Part shown: positions 1-5,454 of the stretch, one piece after another
Numbering within the stretch: position 1 is the first letter of the stretch
Layout: each line of letters opens with the position of its first letter
DNA from: JBLIAZ01 sp047632015
GTDB lineage: Bacteria; Bacteroidota; Bacteroidia; Flavobacteriales_C; GCA-002722245
Reading direction: 5' to 3'
Assembly (NCBI GenBank): GCA_047632015.1
Contig: JBLIBC010000030.1
Location: 1 to 15,892 of the forward strand
Length of the DNA: 15,892 nt
Made by a program: the position numbers and the translations under genes
Notes under the pieces: generated by a model
Told to the model about the DNA's origin: nothing
Seen by the model: only the letters and a program-made list of their open reading frames with translations
Databases searched by the model: none

Positions 1-1
1 A

Positions 2-193
2 ATTGATCGTTGCTATAGGATTGGACAAACAAAAAACGTAATTGCCTACCGAATGATTTGCAAAGACACCCTCGAAGAAAAAATCATCAAACTTCAACAA
101 AACAAAAAGAAACTAGCTAGTGACTTAATTTCCGCAGATGAAAACTTCATGAAATCCATGTCCGGAAGTGATATTAAGGATTTGTTGAATTAA
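2..193 (+). CDS. SNF2-family helicase, C-terminal end (5' truncated by window)
   Basis: The last 63 residues of a protein that begins before the window. The visible start contains DRCYRIGQ, the motif VI signature of SNF2/Swi2 helicase-like ATPases, where the arginine finger acts in ATP hydrolysis. It is followed by NVIAYRMICKDTLEEKII, the usual region after motif VI (a T(I/L)EEKI helix), and a lysine-rich helix. The protein ends SGSDIKDLLN, a common ending for bacterial SNF2 proteins in which the last helix reads D(L/I)..LL. The family uses ATP to translocate on double-stranded DNA and remodel protein-DNA complexes; the role here cannot be narrowed because the N-terminal part is missing. The reading frame is intact to the TAA stop. 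The next downstream sequence is a large inverted repeat and decayed mobile DNA. Confidence 0.9.
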   Translation: MDRCYRIGQTKNVIAYRMICKDTLEEKIIKLQQNKKKLASDLISADENFMKSMSGSDIKDLLN

Positions 194-251
194 GGAATTG
201 AAAAGAAGTCAACAAATAGCTTGTTATTCCGCACGTTAGTAAAGAAAAAAG

Positions 252-315
252 GGACAGATTGTGCCCTGAATCAGGTTCAGGACAAAGAGAATCAGATTCA
301 CGGCACATGCTGTCC
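252..315. repeat. Large imperfect inverted repeat downstream of the SNF2 gene
   Basis: Arms 252-278 and 289-315 are each 27 nt and match at 22 of 27 positions when one is reverse-complemented; the loop is 10 nt. Strong blocks are GGACAG/CTGTCC, GTGCC/GGCAC and TGAATC/GATTCA. It lies 58 nt after the helicase stop codon. No U-tract follows directly (TGCTTTTG comes next), so it is at best an unusual terminator or mRNA 3'-end structure. It could equally be a relic of a mobile palindromic repeat. Confidence 0.7.
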
Positions 316-329
316 TGCTTTTGTTGCAA

Positions 330-465
330 GTTCAGGTATTACAAATGATAAAGAAGAATCAGGTTAAGAGCAGCAAGTCGACTAACGATCGTACGTTCTA
401 TTCCTTGGCAGGGAGAAGTGGTCAAATCATTTTCGTAGATTTGGTTTTGTTAAAGTGACAGAACC
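330..465 (+). mobile_element. IS6-family insertion sequence remnant, right end (copy 1)
   Basis: Read in the frame of position 330, the DNA encodes VQVLQMIKKNQVKSSKST and a short tail. This matches the extreme C-terminus of IS6-family transposases, where a G(I/V)xVxxMI(K/R)KxQ motif precedes the end. The segment closes with GACAGAACC (457-465); its reverse complement GGTTCTGTC fits the GGxxCTGT terminal inverted repeat typical of IS6 elements. Positions 341-465 align over their whole length with 2079-2206, a second better preserved remnant in the same orientation. The rest of the element, including the catalytic DDE core and the left end, is absent. No function is expected apart from the promoter sequence it may contribute to the downstream pseudogene. 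Confidence 0.7.
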
Positions 466-474
466 GTATATTTG
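446..474 (+). promoter_or_regulatory. Bacteroidota-type promoter partly inside the IS6 end
   Basis: TTTG at 446-449 and TATATTTG at 467-474 match the Bacteroidetes -33 (TTTG) and -7 (TAnnTTTG) boxes, separated by 17 nt. The -33 box lies within the terminal segment of the IS6 remnant and the -7 box starts 2 nt beyond its end. This looks like a hybrid promoter created by insertion, as known for IS6 elements in other bacteria. The start codon of the FGE pseudogene is only 6 nt beyond the -7 box, implying an almost leaderless transcript. Confidence 0.45.
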
Positions 475-480
475 AACCAT

Positions 481-1785
481 ATGAAAAAAACATACTGTCA
501 TTTACGATTATCATTTTAGCTTGTTTAGTAGCTAACTCTCAAAATTTGCCTAGTACAATTGTCATGAAAGATATTGCAGGAGGGTTGATAACAATGGGTA
601 GTGGCTCCTTAATTGGTTCGCCAGATCAGCAAGCTGCAGCAAATGAGCATCAAGTCACTTTAAGCTCGTATAGTTTGAGTGAAACAGAAATTTCTAATGC
701 GCAATATGTTGAGTTTTTAAATGCTGCGTTCGCAGATGCGTTAATTACAATAAGCATGGGCTTGAATGGTCCAGACAAGGATAAGCGTTTAATTCAAGGA
801 ACAGCCTTGTCAGGATATGAGGGAAAGACGCTCTACAATTTAGACGGTACAAGAGTAATGAAAGATCATGACGATGGAGACAGTGATCCGTTTACTGGTA
901 CAATTGAGCCTTAAAATCCGATAAAAATCGAATACATTGATTTTAACAGTTCTACCAACCAATTTCACATTAAAAACCCACATGATACTAGTGATTTTCA
1001 ATGGGACGATTCATGTAATTATCAAGATTACGGAGCAACAAAAGGATCATTCGAAACTCCCATTAATAATGATTTTTCCGATTAGAGTGGAGCAGGCAAC
1101 AACTTGTCTAGCGAATTACAGTGTTGGACTTCTTCTAATCCTTTATTAGCAGGTAATTTACCTGATCAGTTGGAGGTGTCAAATTGGCCAGTTACTTTTA
1201 TCAGGTGGTGGGGAGTAAAAGCTTTTTCGGATTATTACGGTAAAAGGTTACAGACATAGGCATAGTGGGAATTTGCAGCAAAAGGCGGTCAGGATTTTGT
1301 TTACGCAGTTCATGATGGGGTCAGATGTCAATGACGCAAATTGGAATCAATCCGCTTTAAGTGTAGCTGCAGGTCATGTGAGAAATATGCTCACCGGAAC
1401 TGCCAATCCTTTTGGTATATGCAATTTGGCTGGAAATGTATAGGAATGGATGGCAGACAATTATGTAGCTCCTTATTCGAGTAATTCTGTTACTGATCCT
1501 TTTGTGGAAGATTTAGGATCTACAACATGGTCCTGGAAAGGAGAGTCTTGGAATTATCATGAAGCGACTTTGCAATCAGCCATGAGATTTTCTGATGATG
1601 AAGATCGAGGAAACGATCATTTTGGATTTAGAATAGCGGGTGAACATTCAACAGCAAACGGAACGGTAATAGCTGTAGGGGGCTGAATTTATGTTGCATC
1701 CAAATCCAGCCAGTAATTTTGTTATAATTACAACTAATAAGTCTGTTTTTCAATTTGTTAGAATGTTCTCACTTGACAAGCAAGT
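481..1785 (+). pseudogene. Secreted FGE/SUMF1-like protein with T9SS sorting tail, decayed
   Basis: Conceptual repair gives a signal peptide (MKKNILSFTIIILACLVANSQ, with one A restored in the A7 run at 484-490). A formylglycine-generating-enzyme/sulfatase-modifying-factor domain follows: GSPDQQAAANEHQVTLSSY, NAQYVEFLN, WEFAAKGG, NPFGICNLAGNV and the GFRIAG terminus. The start of a T9SS type-A sorting domain (LHPNPASNFVI) comes last. Damage seen: frameshifts at the A7 run, at GGGG (1315-1318 region) and at GGGGG (1678-1682), plus in-frame stops at 912 (TAA), 1083, 1257, 1263 and 1441 (all TAG). Several stops fall inside family-conserved motifs: the usual TEAxWEFAA reads T*A*WEFAA, and GNVWEW reads GNV*EW. 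The sorting domain breaks off after about 30 residues where IS6 sequence begins. The intact ancestor was probably an exported or surface protein; whether it was enzymatic or only used the fold is unknown. Small intact open frames at 546-914, 937-1149 and 1450-1686 are fragments of it. Confidence 0.88.
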
Positions 1786-2206
1786 TAATACTGTAGATTT
1801 CTTACTCACAAAGATAAGGTAAAAGATGTCAGGATAATCATTCCTAATTAAAGCTATTGAAGTTCCAGAGATAATTAATATTGACAAGAGTGGTAGTAAT
1901 ACATATGCAATTAGGGTATACAATAAGAGGTGCTACACCAGCATTGATATTCGGCAATGCAAGTGCCTCAATAACATTGTAGAACAGGACCATCGGCATG
2001 TGAAATGGAGGTTGCAACGTGGATTAGGATTCAAGGAATTTGAATCAGCCAAGCGGGCGATAGGAGGAATTGACGTAATACAAATGATAAGGAAGAATCA
2101 GGTTAAAAATAACAAATCAACAAACTATTGTACGTTCTGTTATTTGGTAGGTTAGTAGTGGGGCAAACCAATTTTCTATATTTGGAATTATTAATGCTAC
2201 AGAACC
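1772..2206 (+). mobile_element. IS6-family insertion sequence remnant, 3' part (copy 2)
   Basis: The continuous frame from about 1772 reads LDKQVNTVDFLLTK, then FLIKAIEVPEIINIDKSGSN, YNKRCYTSIDIRQCKCLNN, IVEQDHRHVKWRLQRGLGFK and IDVIQMIRKNQ. These are the characteristic C-terminal blocks of IS6/IS26-type DDE transposases: (V/I)DFLLT, the INxDKSG block with the second catalytic Asp, and the NNxxExDHxxxK block with the catalytic Glu. Two in-frame TAA codons (at about 1817 and 1832) replace residues that are usually Gln, so it is inactive. The N-terminal HTH region and first Asp are missing. The element ends with CTACAGAACC (2197-2206), reverse complement GGTTCTGTAG, an IS6-like terminal inverted repeat. 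The left boundary is a fusion to the T9SS tail of the upstream pseudogene and is uncertain by about 15 nt. Confidence 0.88.
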
Positions 2207-2266
2207 TACTTTATTGCTCTTCTTGACTCGTGGGCTGCATGCGAAAAGTTTGTCTAAGTTCGGGAA

Positions 2267-2357
2267 AATAACTTGAAATGCCCGTAGTTGTGCACTCAGT
2301 AAAATATAAAAAGCCCAGCAAATGCTGAGCTTTTTATCCAAGTTGCGGTCCGGACCG
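2267..2357. repeat. Left att-like repeat: tRNA-Asp 3' end, terminator and downstream block (attL)
   Basis: Three parts recur here in the same order as beside the intact tRNA-Asp. They are a 29-nt block (2267-2295) identical to 5374-5402, a related hairpin (2313-2330), and GCGGTCCGGACCG (2345-2357), identical to 5442-5454 and equal to the last bases of tRNA-Asp read on the minus strand. The tRNA body is absent; after 2357 the sequence departs into the element. This is the layout expected for the displaced host side of an element inserted in the 3' end of a tRNA gene. The hairpin is imperfect (one C/A mismatch) but flanked by A5 and T5, so it can still act as a terminator. Confidence 0.72.
2309..2335. 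terminator. Hairpin terminator in the displaced tRNA-Asp tail
   Basis: Stem 2313-2319 pairs with 2324-2330 (six pairs, one C/A mismatch) around a 4-nt loop. A-tract and T-tract flanks make it a plausible intrinsic terminator on either strand. By position it corresponds to the stronger terminator at 5413-5440 next to the intact tRNA. Confidence 0.6.
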
Positions 2358-2664
2358 AAGGCTCCAAAGCTTTGCTTAACTTTGTCTAACTTACCTTCCT
2401 TGACATAAAAAACCGTATTAGATTTAGAAAGTATGCGGATTGTTAATTTAGTTTGCTTATGAATCAAATAAGCTTAGCAAAGGCTGGTTGGGCGTTTGTC
2501 TGCCCTTAGTTGGTTTGAATGGAGCAATAACCTCTCAAAAAGGGAAAATATAGGTTTGCTTACCTTACCTCAACTTTGTTTACCTTATTCGTTACGGTCC
2601 GGTTTTTCAATGATTGCTTCCTACGGGCATTATCTAGCTGTATACTTGTATTAAAACACAAGAT
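2358..2664. other. Gene-free left end of the integrative element with recombinase-site-like repeats
   Basis: No coding sequence is seen. The stretch holds five copies in one orientation of a TTTGYYTAMC-like motif: 2371-2380, 2381-2390, 2452-2460 (partial), 2555-2564 and 2575-2584. A partial inverted copy of the att-linked repeat is also present (CGGTCCGG at 2595-2602, CTACGGGCATT at 2621-2631). Two candidate -7 boxes for the recombinase gene are TAGGTTTG at 2551-2558, a perfect TAnnTTTG that overlaps a repeat, and TATACTTG at 2641-2648, one mismatch and 16 nt before the start codon. The role of the repeats as arm-type binding sites is inferred from position and recurrence. Confidence 0.5.
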
Positions 2665-3927
2665 ATGTCAGACGTGAAATTTTACTTGAATAGTGCTAAA
2701 GCAAACCAAGCTACTGCGATTAATTTAGTCTTTTGTTATTCTGGTCATCGTTTAAAACTATCAACAGGACTCGTTATCGATTCAAAGTTCTGGAACGTTG
2801 AAAAGCAAAGAGCGAAGGAAGTCATGGCTTGTCAGGAAGCAAGTTTTGTCAACGAACAATTGGAACATTTACGCAAGTTGATTTTGGACATTAACAGAAA
2901 ATATGTTCAACAACAGATTATCCCTGATGTGGACTCCTTTAAAGAATCCATTGCTTCAGAAGGACAAGACATTGTAGAAAGACGATATTCCAAAACATTT
3001 TGGGAGTATTACGATGAGTTTGTGTTGTCAAAAAAGAAGGAGAAAATTCGTGACATCATGGGGTATAAAAAAACACTACCTAAGCACCTGAAAATTGTCG
3101 AGAAACACATCGGCAGGAAAATTACTTTCGAGGCAATCAAAAGGAGGGAAGGAGGCTTTGTCGAGATTTGGGACGACTACATGATGAACTTTGCTCCAAA
3201 CAATGCTGGAGATCCTGGTTTCTCAACCAACACTGTAGGAAAACATCATAAATACCTTAAAACCTTTTTAAACTGGTGTTTTGATCGGGATTACTGTAGG
3301 CGTTTTTCATTGAGGCATTTACCTACCTTGATGGAGGATATTGAAGCTGTTTATTTAACCGAAGAAGAATTGTTTGCTTTGGAGAGACTAGAAGATATTA
3401 TTGAACGGGAATCCATCGTTCGTGATCTCTTTTTAATAGGTTGTGAAACTGGGTTGAGGTATAGTGATTATTCCAGGCTTGCCTCAGGAGTTTTTGATAA
3501 TAATTGTCTTATCATATCACCACTAAAAACACAACGGAAGCCTGGTGATAATAGGGTAATCATTCCCCTGTCAGGAAGGTTCAAAGATATTTGTGAAAAA
3601 TACGATTACCAACTACCGTTTTTCCCTAAAAACCAAGTAACCGTGTTCAATAAAATCATTAGGGACTTATGTAAAGAAGCAAAAATCACTTCTTCTAAGT
3701 TACTTGTAAAACAAAGTAAAGGGGAGTACTATGAAGTAACTAAAGCAAAGTGGGAAATGGTGAGTTCACATACTTGTCGCCGTACATTTTGTACTCTTAA
3801 GTTCCTAAAAGGAATGCCATCTATAGCCATAATGAAATTCAGTGGTCATAAATCAGAACGAAATTTCATGAAGTACCTCAAGCTGGACGCTGAAATCACA
3901 GCAAAGGAGTACAAAGGTTATTTTTGA
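2665..3927 (+). CDS. Tyrosine recombinase/integrase (Bacteroidetes type)
   Basis: 420 residues, a normal length for the Bacteroidetes integrase family. Residues 1-95 form an N-terminal arm-binding-like domain, with strands such as VKFYLNS and LVFCYSGHRLKLSTGLVI and the typical SKFWN that follows. Residues 108-210 are the SAM-like core-binding domain (KTFWEYYDEFV to FLNWCFDRDY). The catalytic domain runs from about 225 and shows the complete active site: R265 (ETGLRYSD), K288 (SPLKTQRK), H369 and R372 (HTCRR), H395 (SGHKS) and nucleophile Y404 (FMKYLKL). It should therefore be active and catalyse site-specific strand exchange at the flanking tRNA-Asp repeats. ATG at 2665 is preceded by an AT-rich stretch without a Shine-Dalgarno sequence, as usual in this phylum. 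No excisionase gene is seen nearby. Confidence 0.95.
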   Translation: MSDVKFYLNSAKANQATAINLVFCYSGHRLKLSTGLVIDSKFWNVEKQRAKEVMACQEASFVNEQLEHLRKLILDINRKYVQQQIIPDVDSFKESIASEGQDIVERRYSKTFWEYYDEFVLSKKKEKIRDIMGYKKTLPKHLKIVEKHIGRKITFEAIKRREGGFVEIWDDYMMNFAPNNAGDPGFSTNTVGKHHKYLKTFLNWCFDRDYCRRFSLRHLPTLMEDIEAVYLTEEELFALERLEDIIERESIVRDLFLIGCETGLRYSDYSRLASGVFDNNCLIISPLKTQRKPGDNRVIIPLSGRFKDICEKYDYQLPFFPKNQVTVFNKIIRDLCKEAKITSSKLLVKQSKGEYYEVTKAKWEMVSSHTCRRTFCTLKFLKGMPSIAIMKFSGHKSERNFMKYLKLDAEITAKEYKGYF

Positions 3928-3955
3928 TTTAGGCTCAACTGGGATAATCAAAACC

Positions 3956-3980
3956 ATGTAAACAAAAATGTTTATATTTG
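3956..3980 (+). promoter_or_regulatory. Promoter and likely operator of the TA operon
   Basis: TATATTTG at 3973-3980 is a perfect TAnnTTTG -7 box only 4 nt before the antitoxin ATG (3985), so the transcript should start at or next to the start codon (leaderless). No good TTTG -33 box is visible. An inverted repeat overlaps it: TAAACA (3959-3964), AAAA, TGTTTA (3969-3974), extendable to 9-nt arms with one mismatch (3956-3977). A palindrome on the -7 box is where the HTH protein of a toxin-antitoxin pair would be expected to bind for autorepression; that link is inferred. Confidence 0.6.
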
Positions 3981-3984
3981 ATAT

Positions 3985-4443
3985 ATGAACCAAATCATTG
4001 AATTAATAAAAGGGATTCACCCAGGATTGTATTTAGCGCGTGAGTTGCAAAAGCGAAAACTAGCAAAAGGAAGGTTTGCATTGTCTGTAAACGAGTATCC
4101 TCAAACACTTGGTGACATAACAAAAGGGAAACGGAAAATGAATGTTTCTTTGGCTTTAAAAATTGAAAAAGCATTGGGTTTGGAAGAAGGATTCCTGATG
4201 ATTTTGCAAACCTACTATGATATCAAGCAAGTAAAAATGAAGCTATCATACAAGCTAAAACCCATCATAAGCATATTTCGTCCCGCGTTATTTTGGGATA
4301 CCAACATTAATAAAATCAATTGGATAGCACAAAAAGAGGCAATTCTTAAAAGGGTAATGGAAAGAGGAAATGAATTGGAGCAAAAGGAAATAACAAGATT
4401 TTATAAATCATCAGAGACTCAAAATTTACTACCAAATGAGTAG
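3985..4443 (+). CDS. HTH antitoxin-like protein with DUF6922-like C-terminus
   Basis: 152 residues. The N-terminal part (about 12-75) resembles HigA/XRE-type helix-turn-helix regulators: HPGLYLARELQKRKLAKG, then a gap helix, then TLGDITKGKRKMNVSLALKI and EKALGLEEGF. The C-terminal part (about 99-140) has FWDT, INW, then KRVMERGN and ITRFYKS. This matches the FWD...id...I.RVLERG..e....yY pattern of the short DUF6922-type domain found beside AbiEii toxins in Bacteroidota. Its stop overlaps the start of the AbiEii gene by 8 nt, so the two are translated together. The likely job is antitoxin and autorepressor of the module, with the HTH binding the palindrome at 3956-3977. The function is inferred from family and context; the pairing of domains is read directly from the sequence. 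Confidence 0.8.
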   Translation: MNQIIELIKGIHPGLYLARELQKRKLAKGRFALSVNEYPQTLGDITKGKRKMNVSLALKIEKALGLEEGFLMILQTYYDIKQVKMKLSYKLKPIISIFRPALFWDTNINKINWIAQKEAILKRVMERGNELEQKEITRFYKSSETQNLLPNE

Positions 4444-5080
4444 TCTATTTTACAATACGGTAAACCCTGCGTTGAAATCAATTCTTCATGATCTAATGAA
4501 GGCAAAGGAGTTCATGTCCTTTCGACTTGTTGGAGGGACTTCATTGAGTTTGCAAATAGGTCATAGAATGTCTGTCGATATTGATTTGTTCACAGACGCT
4601 CCTTATGAATCCGTAGATTTTGATGCTATACATCAGTATTTGATTTCCAACTACGACTATGTGAGTTCACAAAAAAAAGACGTGATAGGATTTGGAACAT
4701 CTTTTATTGTTGGAGATTCGGCTCACAACGCAGTTAAGTTGGATTTGTATTACACCGATGAATTTGTATTTGATCAAAAGTTAATCAACGGTATTCGTTT
4801 AGCATCCACCGAAGAAATTATAGCTATGAAGTTAAGTGTAATAGGTCACGGTGGAAGGAAAAAAGATTTTTGGGACATACATGCGTTGAGTACTGAATAC
4901 TCATTTTCAGATATGGTTGAACTGTATTTGAAGAGGTATCCTTACGAATACTCAAAAGAGGAAATAAAAACAGCGGTGCAGAACTTCAATTCTGCTGACG
5001 GAGATTTTGAACCAGAGTGTTTAAAAGGAAATATTTGGGAGTTGGTAAAACTAGATATTGTTGAGTGGATTGAAAACTAA
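4436..5080 (+). CDS. AbiEii/AbiGii-type nucleotidyltransferase toxin
   Basis: 214 residues, at the short end of the family. The motifs of the AbiEii DNA-polymerase-beta-like nucleotidyltransferases are present: LVGGTSLSLQIGHR (32-44), then the metal-binding pair in SVDIDLF (D48, D50). A third acidic position is VKLDLYY (D103), and the signature helix EEIIAMKLSVIGHGGRKKDFWDIHAL (126-151) contains K132, K142/K143, D144 and D147. All predicted catalytic residues are kept, so it should be active. Family members act as toxins that transfer nucleotides to tRNA or other targets, and in some hosts abort phage infection; the substrate here is unknown. It overlaps the upstream HTH gene by 8 nt, a typical arrangement of antitoxin first and toxin second. 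No further gene follows inside the element. Confidence 0.9.
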   Translation: MSSLFYNTVNPALKSILHDLMKAKEFMSFRLVGGTSLSLQIGHRMSVDIDLFTDAPYESVDFDAIHQYLISNYDYVSSQKKDVIGFGTSFIVGDSAHNAVKLDLYYTDEFVFDQKLINGIRLASTEEIIAMKLSVIGHGGRKKDFWDIHALSTEYSFSDMVELYLKRYPYEYSKEEIKTAVQNFNSADGDFEPECLKGNIWELVKLDIVEWIEN

Positions 5081-5373
5081 GAATACGGAATCACAAGGGC
5101 TCTTTTTGTAAAATTGATTGGAGATAAATTACATCATTTATAGGAGCTTTTGAAGCAAATAAAGGAAAGTTTTATGAAGAAGTTGAGGTGGTATTAGTTG
5201 TCTTTGTTTCCTCCTTATTTTTGGCTAATAGGAATTGCTATCTTTATTCGGACACAAAAGTTAATACCTATACTAAAACACCAACATAAATTGAATTTAT
5301 GAATATCAAAAATGCAGCATAGGTCTAGAAAAACTGTCTTACTTTTTGTTGCAAGTCCAGTAAGCAAAGGTTG
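5081..5373. other. Gene-free right end of the integrative element
   Basis: No convincing gene is seen on either strand. Near its right edge are a 27-nt segment (5334-5360) resembling 310-335, and AGTAAGCAAA (5359-5368), whose reverse complement TTTGCTTACT matches the repeats of the element's left end. Short open frames here contain many stops and no recognisable motif. Confidence 0.6.
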
Positions 5374-5454
5374 AATAACTTGAAATGCCCGTAGTTGTGC
5401 ACCCAGTATAACAAAAAAGCCTAGCATTTGCTAGGCTTTTCGCGGTCCGGACCG
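5374..5454. repeat. Right att-like repeat overlapping the tRNA-Asp 3' end (attR)
   Basis: Counterpart of 2267-2357. It includes the identical 29-nt block (5374-5402), a hairpin (5419-5436), and the 13-nt core GCGGTCCGGACCG (5442-5454), which is the 3' end of the intact tRNA gene. The core contains the perfect palindrome CGGTCCGGACCG. The 10-nt length difference and the substitutions between the copies lie around the hairpin, as expected if one copy came from a related host's tRNA locus. Confidence 0.72.
5413..5440 (-). terminator. Intrinsic terminator of tRNA-Asp
   Basis: On the minus strand a perfect 7-bp stem (GCCTAGC / GCTAGGC) with an AAAT loop is followed by T6. It starts only a few bases after the tRNA 3' end. 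With A-rich flank on the other side it could also stop + strand transcription leaving the element. Confidence 0.88.

Larger units (their letters stand above)
2345..5454. mobile_element. Integrative element of about 3.1 kb at tRNA-Asp carrying an AbiE-like TA module
   Basis: The bounds are the two copies of GCGGTCCGGACCG, the end of tRNA-Asp, about 3,097 nt apart. Inside are only three genes: a tyrosine recombinase, an HTH/DUF6922-like protein and an AbiEii-type nucleotidyltransferase, all on the + strand. tRNA 3' ends are classical targets of tyrosine recombinases, and the intact tRNA gene stays at the right end. The right end carries its own terminator and downstream block, so insertion leaves the tRNA with a working 3' end and terminator. 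There are no conjugation or phage structural genes, so any movement between cells would need outside help. The exact crossover within the 13-bp core cannot be placed. Confidence 0.72.

Noticed and set aside
252..335. Integron attC site
   Set aside because: The palindrome is long enough, but no convincing pair of core sites was found and there is no integron integrase or cassette gene nearby.
912..1441. Four in-frame TAG codons as a sign of stop-codon recoding
   Set aside because: The same sequence also has a TAA and three frameshifts, the positions correspond to Glu, Gln and Trp in the family (no single replacement), and normal genes in the window use TAG as a stop.
481..1785. A gliding-motility GldJ/GldK-type lipoprotein
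   Set aside because: Those also have an FGE-like fold, but here the signal peptide lacks a lipobox and the protein ends in a T9SS sorting tail.
2117..2467. A 116-residue open frame on the minus strand
   Set aside because: It runs across the IS6 remnant end and the left att repeat, has no domain, and its only similarity is to another open frame (5215-5427) made by the other copy of the same repeat.
5081..5333. Remains of a gene after the AbiEii toxin
   Set aside because: Some frames give 20-30 residue runs with a hydrophobic stretch, but several stops and no recognisable motif prevent a pseudogene call.
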